From Botryococcus braunii (Eukaryota > Chlorophyta > Trebouxiophyceae): 15,000 nucleotides of DNA. Each line of letters starts with the position of its first letter. The stretch's first letter is position 1. The stretch spans positions 67,338-82,337 of the forward strand of contig KV908701.1 of assembly GCA_002005505.1 (NCBI GenBank). Reading direction: 5' to 3'. Under the pieces are notes generated by a model. The model had not been told where the DNA came from and made no database searches. It was given only the letters and a program-made list of their open reading frames with translations. Of this stretch, positions 8,761 to 15,000 are shown in pieces. A program made the position numbers and the translations under genes.

Positions 8761-8790
8761 GGAAGAGCTATCGGATCCGACAGCTCTTCC
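8761..8790. repeat. 30-bp near-perfect palindrome
   Basis: GGAAGAGCT at the left pairs with AGCTCTTCC at the right, with the inner palindrome CGGATCCG at the centre. Only one base pair of the 15 fails. It lies within intron 4, about 50 bp left of a second palindrome. Confidence 0.85.
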
Positions 8791-8843
8791 CATCATCCTA
8801 CAACATATGCATGCATGTTTGAGCTCTTATTTAGATATCTGAA

Positions 8844-8867
8844 GGATCCTATATCGATATAGGATCC
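8844..8867. repeat. Perfect 24-bp palindrome
   Basis: The left arm GGATCCTATATC is followed immediately by its reverse complement GATATAGGATCC, without a spacer. It lies within intron 4 in a stretch rich in GGATCC, GGATT and ATCC words. It could be the centre of a small fold-back element, a protein-binding site, or a cruciform-prone site. Confidence 0.9.
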
Positions 8868-9110
8868 ATCCTGAAGGATTTGATCCTTAATTGAGTCTTT
8901 GTTTCCTTGTTCTGCCTTCGATGTGACCACTGGTCGAAGATATATGAAGGGAACAGGGAAGGAGAGTACAAAGGTCTAAAGCAAGTTAGATAAGAGGGGT
9001 CAAGGATGAATTCCTTCATTCGAATGGATGGACCGAAATCCATCATATTCATTATTTTGTGGGGTAAAAAGGGTCACTGATGCACATGCCGTTTGCATGT
9101 GTTCCTGCAG

Positions 9111-9416
9111 GACCTTATAGTTCCGGCATTCAAGCCACCGACGAAACTACAGCACAGTCCATATCTACATGACAGATCAGATCTTAACCCGTAAAGGGAC
9201 ATCCTTCTGTTCTTCATGGGTGACTTTAGAGATGGGGCGGCGGAGTTTTGGAACCGGAGGTACAGCCGCTTCATCAGGAAAGGACTCCGGCGGGCAGCAC
9301 AACGGGAAGGACGGTGGGAAAGGCACCGGATTTTCATCGGCACACGTGAAGACGGGCCCCCCGACATGTCATACGGGGAGCTCCTTGCTTCATCTCTTTC
9401 CGGGTTGTTCCCCCAG
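9111..9416 (+). CDS. Exostosin-like gene, exon 5 (in-frame TAA)
   Basis: It starts in phase 0 after TTCCTGCAG and joins exon 4 cleanly (...VPELDK then DLIVPAFKPPTKLQ). The exon continues HSPYLHDRSDLNP, meets TAA at 9192-9194, and remains open after it: RDILLFFMGDFRDGAAEFW, NRRYSRFIRKGLRRAA, RHRIFIGTREDGPPDMSY, GELLASSLSGLFPQ, then a GTACGA donor. DLxVPxxKPP, DILLFFxGD and SYxELLAxS are exostosin blocks in the expected order. The stop falls just before the strand DILLFF, where the family has a variable residue, so a single nonsense substitution explains it best. The exon is 306 bp and otherwise uninterrupted. Confidence 0.87.
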
Positions 9417-9974
9417 GTACGATTGCTGACCTTCTATCTGCTGCCCCCAGGGAAGCTAGGTCTTGGCCTCTCGACTCACAGACAGGCGCTTAGTTGCTAA
9501 CAGCTCTCGAGCTGTCATTCTGAAATGAGAGGAAAAGGAGCCACTATTCTTCTATCGTAAGGATGAATATCATTGGCACTGGGGCCAGATCGACGGATAT
9601 TGTAAAGACAACCATTACCTTGTACTTCATATGCGTGCATGGGGAGATCCCGTACAGTTCTCTCTGGTTTTCATATATACTTAGATGAACGCGTACATTC
9701 TATAATTGGCCGCTCTGCGTCGCATTTAAGACGAGAACTTCACGCATTGTAATCAGTCGCTATCTTCGTCTTCATGAACGGATCTCTTTGCCTCAGTCAA
9801 ATACTCTTCCGCTGATTGCCATAACAGATATCCAATCGATATTGATCCGAATCCCTAGCAAGGCATGTCTCCGGTGAGAGAGAGCTTCAGTATTGAGGAA
9901 GGGGGGGGGGATCTGGAGGATGTGCGTGGAAATTACCAATCAAAGAAGTATATGTATGACCACATCAAACCTGG
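9417..9974 (+). other. Intron 5 of the plus-strand exostosin-like gene
   Basis: 558 bp from the GTACGA donor to the base before AATGGGGTGG. The last two bases are GG, whereas the minus-strand copy has CGAG at the same place. It contains a run of 11 G's ending at about 9910. I see no gene. Confidence 0.6.
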
Positions 9975-10130
9975 AATGGGGTGGTTTGGGCTGCTGCAGG
10001 TGACGGTTGCGCGACTCGGGCGGAAGATGCTATATTGCATGGATGCCTTCCTGTAGTGATAATGGATGACGTGGACCCTGTCTTTGCGAACCTGCTTGAC
10101 TGGCCTGCTTTCTCTTTTCGTATCGCTGAG
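9975..10130 (+). CDS. Exostosin-like gene, exon 6 (acceptor lost, donor weakened)
   Basis: 52 codons: NGVVWAAAGDGCATRAEDA, ILHGCLPVVIMDD, VDPVFANLLDWPAFSFRIAE. The GDG-xxTRAEDAxLHGCxPVVI block is the best-conserved part of GT47 proteins and is thought to lie in the nucleotide-sugar binding half. The bounds come from alignment with the intact minus-strand exon (14932-14777), where AG precedes AAT and GTGAGT follows GAG. Here those sites read GG and GTGGTT. DNA identity between the copies stops just outside the left bound, as expected at an exon edge. The reading frame itself has no lesion. Confidence 0.87.
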
Positions 10131-10975
10131 GTGGTTCTGCACAGCTTGTTGATCATATTTCTTTCACCAAGTCATCAACCTGCAAGGCAATTGCTCTATT
10201 GTTTCCTGCCGCCAGTCCACCTCGAATTGGGAAACTCTAAATGATTCCTCATGTCCGAGTCGACTTAAAGTAGAATTCCCTTTGGTGCATCCACTAAGGT
10301 TGTTCTTAATTCCAAGAACGGTTTCACGCATTGCAATGGCATTGACGAATCGACATCCTGGACCTTAAGTAAGGCCCAGAATTTATAAATTATATCCTCC
10401 CTCCGCTCTGGACGACTGAAATCCGAAGGTCTGGACCGTGAAAGCCCTAGCTTCATGTATATGGCATAGCCCGATCTTGTCACGCGGAGAACGTGAATGC
10501 AACCCATCCTGGTCCAATTTTGACATCAAGGAATGTGATTATAGTTGGTCTGGGATAGGGCCGCCTTCATTCTGGAAAGAAGCTCTGAGATTAAGACCTC
10601 TTCTGCTTCAAGCCTAATTGAGCACCATTTGCACCATTTGATCGAGTCCTAGGCCTAGGCGCATATTGGGGAGGATAGTTGAAGGGTCGTCGCGGCCATG
10701 ATTGTGCCCACAACATCCCATTTGTCACTTGGTGAGAACTTGACCAGAAGGGGCCTTTTCCGTACGGGACCCAGTCTTCATTCAATGAAGTCAGCCTTGA
10801 ACTAGGGCTTGGTACCAAATGATAGGTGTTTATATTTGGTGGGTGGCCCCTGAGAGCCACTTGCACGGCAGGATTCTGGTCCAAATGTACTCCTTCTGAA
10901 ACCCAAGCCCCGGATACGAACATGCATGTGTGGTGCGTGGGCCTGCCAGCCTGTGTCGGTGTGTGCGTGTGTGTG

Positions 10976-11046
<71 letters not shown>

Positions 11047-11183
11047 GTGCGTGTGTGCGCGTGCGTGCGTGCGTGTGCGTGTGCATATGCCTGTGCGTAT
11101 CTCGGAGGGACGGATTTTTAGAGCAGTTGAGGTGAGTCGCGAGAACTTTTCGAAGCCCCTGATCTGGGTGGATGGTTATGCAG
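10131..11183 (+). other. Intron 6 of the plus-strand exostosin-like gene
   Basis: 1.05 kb from GTGGTT to GGTTATGCAG. It holds a (TG)n tract. Two minus-strand open frames (10507-10265 and 10923-10591) have no family resemblance that I can name. Its last 35 bp resemble the end of the corresponding intron of the minus-strand copy (AAGCCCCTGA...GGTTATGCAG). Confidence 0.7.
10957..11098. repeat. (TG)n microsatellite in intron 6
   Basis: Pure (TG)n from about 10978 to 11040, with imperfect TG/CG alternation on both sides. It ends about 85 bp before exon 7. Confidence 0.95.
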
Positions 11184-11645
11184 AATGAGATTAAAAAGAC
11201 GGCAGACATCCTACTGGCCATGCCGAAAGAAAGACTCAAAAGAATGCAAGAGGAACTCGCCAAGATTTGGCATCGCTTTCTGTGGGGCTCCCTCCCCGCG
11301 TTCCAGATGTACGAGCTCTCGTGGCAAGCTGCGGACATTGCAGAAATGTCGGACGCGGAGGAACGCGGCCATACGAATACCAAAGCTGCGACCGTCACAA
11401 GAGGCGAGGAAATCGTCGTGGGTGCTGGCGGCGGCATAGATGACGACATTAATGTATCTCAAGCAGCAGGAAGCACAGATGGGAAGAAGCGGGACGTTCC
11501 TTACGAGGATACTAAGTTGCATCAACTGTTGTCACTCGACAAAGATGCCAAAACTGAGGCGTATTGGGTGCCGCATTACTCTGAGGAACGTGATGATGCC
11601 TTGGACACCCTGATGGCATGGCTGTACAAGAAAGTAGTTGTATAG
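11184..11645 (+). CDS. Exostosin-like gene, exon 7 (C-terminal, intact frame)
   Basis: After GGTTATGCAG the phase-0 frame continues exon 6 (...RIAE then NEIKKTADILLAMPKERL, KRMQEELAKIWHRFLWGS, LPAFQMYELS) and runs 153 codons to TAG at 11643. The ILxAxPxERxxRMQxxLAxIWHRFxW segment is the usual C-terminal helix of exostosin domains. It is followed by an acidic low-complexity linker of about 70 residues and the ending DALDTLMAWLYKKVVV. The minus-strand copy has the same two ends and a different linker. Here TAG replaces the CGG that lets the other copy continue 12 more residues. Confidence 0.9.
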   Translation, partial: NEIKKTADILLAMPKERLKRMQEELAKIWHRFLWGSLPAFQMYELSWQAADIAEMSDAEERGHTNTKAATVTRGEEIVVGAGGGIDDDINVSQAAGSTDGKKRDVPYEDTKLHQLLSLDKDAKTEAYWVPHYSEERDDALDTLMAWLYKKVVV

Positions 11646-12107
11646 GAGAGAAACCCAAGAGGAGCAGAAAACTTATAGGTACCATGCTTGGACATGGCCC
11701 GTAGTCTAGATCACTCTTCATAGGCTACCTGCTGAAGCAACAAGTTTCTCAGGCAGATTCAGCAAGAAGACCTACTTCTGTAGCTCGCGGTGTGACGTAA
11801 CATAGTAGAGCACACGCGATGCTGCACATTGACCACCTCATTGGCACCCACGTTAAAAATCCTCGACTTAGTTAATACTTAGCATGCATATGGTAATGCG
11901 GGTCCTTTTGTATCTTGGGTCCTAAAGGATGTATAACGAGGTATTCGAATGAATTACGAGCTTTCCTGCCGATCCCACTTCAAGGTTGCAGCCCTAAGTT
12001 GGCCTGAAAAAGCCATGACTTGAACGGTTGGCTTTGCAATGGCCCACCGCTTGCAATGCGCATATTACCGTAAAACTACGGAGCAAATCAATGCTTGTGT
12101 GAGCCCA

Positions 12108-12293
12108 CACGTGTTACAACTGACACCACGTGTCCGCACCACATGTCCTAGGATGGGGTGGTTCGCCTTTCACCGACTTCAGGCACGTGCTGAAAGTCAT
12201 ATGTTGCTGAATAACACGTGCTTGTAGCACGTGTTATTACGATGGTTCGTCCCGCAAGTATGGCTCGTAACCCCATCCGGGTGCGCCCACGTG
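12108..12293. promoter_or_regulatory. Cluster of six CACGTG (G-box/E-box) motifs
   Basis: CACGTG occurs at 12108-12113, 12127-12132, 12184-12189, 12215-12220, 12228-12233 and 12288-12293, with a further one at 12512-12517. By chance one is expected about every 4 kb. CACGTG is the classical core for bZIP and bHLH factors in the green lineage. The site lies downstream of both recognised genes, so its target is unclear. It might serve an unrecognised transcript, or be a decayed element's repeat motif. Confidence 0.5.
12210..12238 (+). repeat. Perfect hairpin, 13-bp arms, 3-base loop
   Basis: AATAACACGTGCT (12210-12222), loop TGT, AGCACGTGTTATT (12226-12238). Each arm contains one CACGTG. As RNA it would be a stable stem; as DNA it is a compact paired binding site. 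Confidence 0.9.
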
Positions 12294-12340
12294 TGCAAGA
12301 TATTTCCCTGAAGCATGTTAACACATGTTTTTTGAATTCA

Positions 12341-12385
12341 GAGGGAGGGAGGGAGGGAGGGAGGGAGGGAGGGAGGGAGGGAGGG
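12341..12385 (+). repeat. (GAGG)11 tetranucleotide microsatellite
   Basis: 45 bp of uninterrupted GAGG/GGGA repeats. Runs of three G's every four bases give strong G-quadruplex potential on the plus strand. Confidence 0.95.
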
Positions 12386-12852
12386 CGCGTAGGCATTGAT
12401 TTGCTCCATCACTTATAGGAGGTAGAAAGAGGTGGTCATATTGAAGGCCAATTGTTCAAGTCGATGGATTTCACAATGGCAAAGGCAGATCTAGGACTGC
12501 ATCTCCAAAGCCACGTGCAACCCCGTGGTTTAGGTGGGCAAACACTGGAGGTGTAAACTAATAATCGATTGGACTGCTCGAAGACTGCTGCAGCCAGACC
12601 ATAAGTCTGTTATGGTGCGTCATGGATGTTCGGACGACGTTGCAATGAGATTGTAACCGTATATTATAGAGCATCCTTTGTACGGTAATTACTGTGTTAC
12701 GTAACCCTTCCATCAGTTTTAGCAAGTCTACCTTCTCATGTTTCCTGCATCCAACTGGCTACCTACAATATTTCTTTGATACCGGTTTAGACAACAGACC
12801 AAGCACCATGCAAAAGCCCTTGTACAACGGACGATGCACGGCACCTCAGATA

Positions 12853-13010
12853 TCCCTGCACCTATAGGCTATCAGCTAAGAGTTGCTAGCAAGGGCTCTC
12901 TCCCGTACAACTAATTTCTTGTACATGGTGCCCAGATTTCCCTGCACCTCTAGGCTATTAGCTAAGAGTTGCTGCAAGGGCTCTCTCCCGTACAACTAAC
13001 TTCTTGTACA
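12853..13010. repeat. Imperfect tandem duplication at the 3' end of the minus-strand gene
   Basis: A unit of about 72 bp starting TCCCTGCACCT and ending CTTCTTGTACA occurs at 12853-12925 and again at 12939-13010. The offset is 86 bp and there are a handful of differences. The second copy includes the last codons (YKKLVVRERALAATLS) and stop of the minus-strand gene; the first copy is its noncoding duplicate downstream of the stop. Confidence 0.85.
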
Positions 13011-13446
13011 ACCATGCCATCAGAGTATCCAAGGCATCGTCACTTCTTTCGAAGTAATGCGGCACCCAGTGTTCCTCTTCTTTCAGCTCATTGTCAACCG
13101 ATAGCAGCTGTAACTCGCGACGCTCACGAGACACGTTCTGCTCCTCCCCTTCTGTATTCCCTGCTTCATGGGATGCATCATCGTCGTCCTTAGTGTCGCT
13201 TCCAGCACCTACGGTGGTTTCCACTCCATCTGCAACAGGCGTAACCTTGAGGCTGGTGTGTTCGCGCTCCACCTCCGCGTCCGAGTCTGCGCTGTACACG
13301 GCTTGGCGGGAGCGCTCATACATTTGGAACGCGGGGAGGGAGCCCCACAGAAAGCGACGCCAAATCTTCGCTAATTCCTCTTGCATTCTTCGAATTCTTT
13401 CTTTTGGAATTGCCAGTAGGATGTCAGCTGTCCTGTTAATCTCATT
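12958..13446 (-). CDS. Convergent exostosin-like gene, last exon
   Basis: 163 codons including the stop. It starts NEINRTADILLAIPKERIR, RMQEELAKIWRRFLWGSLP, AFQMYERSRQ. An acidic linker (DSDAEVEREHTS..., TKDDDDASHEAGNTEGEE) follows. It ends HWVPHYFERSDDALDTLMAW, LYKKLVVRERALAATLS and stop. The first 45 and the central tail residues are nearly identical to the plus-strand exon 7, while the linker has drifted. The exon is preceded by GGTTATGCAG. An apparent in-frame Met upstream (MRMVMQ) belongs to the intron. Confidence 0.9.
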   Translation of the reverse strand, partial: NEINRTADILLAIPKERIRRMQEELAKIWRRFLWGSLPAFQMYERSRQAVYSADSDAEVEREHTSLKVTPVADGVETTVGAGSDTKDDDDASHEAGNTEGEEQNVSRERRELQLLSVDNELKEEEHWVPHYFERSDDALDTLMAWLYKKLVVRERALAATLS

Positions 13447-13750
13447 CTGCATAACCATTCTCAAAGTCAGGGGCTTTAACCACCTTAAATAGTTAAAAAG
13501 ATTTCATCGACTCAGCTCAATTATACTGAAGGACTTGAAATCAGTTTCGGGCATGTACGCACACCTACGCTGGCAACGACCCATCCGTATGAGCGAGTGC
13601 GCCCAGCGCGCGCGCGCGCACACACATACACACACACAAAACACACATACACACACACACATAAACACACACCCACACACACACACACATACACACACAC
13701 ACACCACACACATACACACACACGCACACACACCACACACACGCACAGAC

Positions 13751-13783
<33 letters not shown>

Positions 13784-14932
13784 TATGCGCGCGCACGCAT
13801 TGATTCCACCTGCCTATGAACTTGGGCACATTGTCCACAGGCGTGGAATCCTAGGATCGCTTCGGATGGGATAAACTGGAACCATGAACCTTCCGGAAAG
13901 GTTGGTTCATAGGGCCATACACCACGTCGTATCCACCCCCTGGCTCAGGTTCGACCTTCCCCTCAGTCACAAGACAAGCACCAGTCTGACAATTTCCCTA
14001 TTCCGGTCAAATTTCCATATCACGTGTCACAATTGGGATACGGTGGGTACCATCACGGTCACGTCCCGGCCCTCCACTACGTAGTATATATATACTCCAA
14101 CAGGCCTAGGACCTAAAACCAGACCAAATGGTGCTCAAGCAGCACTAGGACTGCTCCCACGGGCAATCTCAAATACTATGACCACAAAAGAAGATGCCCC
14201 TACTTTGGAAACACATTCTCGTCACATTTTCTGTTTTTTGATTTGGAATGAAATCAGGTGCGCTCATGTAGTACCACGTGGCACCATCGGTGTACAAGCG
14301 TTTTTCCTTATAGGCTAGTTGTATAGATGGTATATTTTCTCATGTTGAGATTGGACCCATGTATACAGTGCTATATGGTGCCATCGGGAAACATTCTGGC
14401 CAGGGGAGAGGTTATATGTACGAAAAATATCCATTTACAAAGTTGTAGTGCCCCAAGACCAGGATATACACGAACTTTCAGGGATGGGACTTCAGAGCTC
14501 GATCCTCGGGACGTCAAGAATCTCTCAAAAGCCGTTAACGTTGCGACGGCAAGGAAATACTTACTAGTTGCCTTGATATTCCTACCTTGAAGGACATCTA
14601 GCGCATGCACACTGAAACAAAGAAGCATGTGGCGTCTTTCATCTTCATGCATGGTGGTTTGGCAGCAGGAAACTAAGGCGGACAATGATTATATATGGTG
14701 GTTTGGCAGAAGGAAACTAAGGCGGACGATGATTACATCAGAACTGAACTATGATCACGAAGTTAAATAGACTCACCTCAGCGATGCGCACAGAGAAAGC
14801 AGGCCAGTCAAGCAGGCTTGCAAAGACAGGGTCCACGTCATCCATTATCACCACAGGGATGCATCCATGCAAAACTGCATCTTCCGCCCGAGTAGCGTAA
14901 CCGTCACCTGCAGCAGCCCAAACCACCCCATT
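12958..14932 (-). CDS. Second exostosin-like (GT47) gene, convergent copy, 3' part (two exons)
   Basis: This is the paralogue of the plus-strand gene, read right to left. Exons 14932-14777 and 13446-12958 encode the GDGYATRAEDAVLHGCIPVVI block and the C-terminal helix, linker and tail. Splice sites are canonical (CGAG acceptor, GTGAGT donor, GGTTATGCAG acceptor), and both frames are open. The two copies match at intron positions and phases, so they derive from duplication of the genomic gene, not from a retrocopy. The five upstream exons would lie beyond 15000, so whether the whole gene is functional cannot be judged. The role expected from the family is Golgi glycosyl transfer. Confidence 0.87.
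13605..13799. repeat. (CA)n microsatellite flanked by (GC)n
   Basis: GCGCGCGCGC leads into interrupted (CA)n to about 13782, then ATATGCGCGCGC. On the coding strand of the minus gene this is (TG)n, the same type and intron as at 10957-11098 in the plus copy. Confidence 0.95.
14651..14738. repeat. 44-bp tandem duplication
   Basis: A unit beginning ATGGTGGTTTGGCAG and ending in GATGATTACAT-like text occupies 14651-14694 and 14695-14738 with about three differences. It lies in the last intron of the minus-strand gene. Confidence 0.88.
14777..14932 (-). CDS. Convergent exostosin-like gene, penultimate exon
   Basis: 52 codons: NGVVWAAAGDGYATRAEDA, VLHGCIPVVIMDD, VDPVFASLLDWPAFSVRIAE. It is bounded by a CGAG acceptor and a GTGAGT donor. 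It differs from the plus-strand exon 6 at only a few residues (C to Y, I to V, L to I, N to S, F to V), so this block is under constraint in at least one copy. It carries the hallmark GT47 motif. Confidence 0.92.
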
Positions 14933-15000
14933 CTCGGATAAGCGTGTGCATACCCAAATTTAAGGTATTGCTTGTTCTAACTTAAGTTCCTTACACCCGT
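14933..15000 (-). other. Partial upstream intron of the convergent gene
   Basis: 68 bp to the window edge that do not resemble the plus-strand intron 5 beyond the exon boundary. On the minus strand it ends CGCTTATCCGAG before the exon. Confidence 0.6.

Larger units (their letters stand above)
11646..12957. other. Intergenic region between two convergent gene ends
   Basis: 1.3 kb between the two facing stop codons. I see no gene of recognisable type. It contains a cluster of CACGTG motifs, a 13-bp-arm hairpin, a (GAGG)11 tract and a tandem duplication at its right end. No AATAAA signal is evident just after either stop codon. Confidence 0.8.
13447..14776 (-). other. Last intron of the convergent exostosin-like gene
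   Basis: 1.33 kb from GTGAGT (minus strand, 14776) to ATGCAG. It contains a (TG)n tract on the coding strand and a 44-bp tandem duplication. Between about 13800 and 14640 I see no gene; CACGTG words at about 14020 and 14275 are isolated. Confidence 0.75.

Noticed and set aside
9865..10056. 63-codon frame MSPVRESFSIEEGGGDLEDV...
   Set aside because: It runs through exon 6 in the wrong frame and through a G-run; the correct frame carries the GT47 motif.
10265..10923. Two minus-strand frames (80 and 110 codons) in intron 6 as a possible retroelement gag fragment
   Set aside because: No zinc knuckle, protease or other motif is visible, and they lie in different stretches without a shared signature. 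They remain unassigned open frames.
10802..11449. 215-codon minus-strand frame opposite exon 7
   Set aside because: It is the antisense of the exostosin C-terminal exon joined through (CA)n; the sense strand carries the family motifs.
13091..13492. 133-codon plus-strand frame
   Set aside because: Shadow of the minus-strand last exon, which has the recognisable IWRRFLWGSLP and DALDTLMAWLYKK text.

Overview
The window looks like nuclear DNA of a eukaryote, most likely a green alga or another member of the green lineage. The reasons are split genes with GT-AG introns of 0.5 to 5 kb, long dinucleotide microsatellites inside those introns, decayed interspersed repeats, and an exostosin-like (GT47) protein of the kind expanded in green algae. 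The lineage is an inference; nothing here identifies the species. No prokaryotic operon, rRNA, tRNA or CRISPR array is visible.

The backbone is two convergent (tail-to-tail) copies of one exostosin-type glycosyltransferase gene. The plus-strand copy fills about 1-11645. It can be rebuilt as seven exons in compatible phase: 3-136, 1709-1787, 2554-2861, 7938-8073, 9111-9416, 9975-10130 and 11184-11645. The N-terminus lies left of the window. This copy carries several lesions: a stop plus frame change in exon 3, a 4-bp TGCA duplication in exon 4, an in-frame TAA in exon 5, no AG before exon 6, and a weakened donor after exon 6. It is most simply a recently decayed pseudogene, or a gene in a sequence with uncorrected errors. 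The minus-strand copy enters from the right edge. Its last two exons (14932-14777 and 13446-12958) are intact and have good splice sites; its 5' exons lie beyond position 15000.

Introns 1, 2, 4 and 6 of the plus copy, and the last intron of the minus copy, contain long (TG)n or (CA)n(AG)n tracts. Intron 3 (2862-7937, about 5.1 kb) is packed with an unnamed repeat family: a short copy at 3113-3236, long copies at 4376-5095 and 6716-7475, and an inverted copy at 5124-5451. The long copies carry the remains of one small basic-tailed ORF. Copies at 4448-4772 and 5124-5451 face each other and would form a long RNA hairpin if transcribed. The intron also holds an ORF interrupted by one TGA (5686-5991) and four evenly spaced copies of a GGCAYTTGCGCC motif (6076-6194). 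Intron 4 contains a perfect 24-bp palindrome and a near-perfect 30-bp one.

The 1.3-kb space between the two gene ends (11646-12957) has no recognisable gene. It holds six CACGTG (G-box) motifs within 186 bp, a 13-bp-arm hairpin built around two of them, a (GAGG)11 tract, and a tandem duplication that copied the last codons of the minus-strand gene past its stop.
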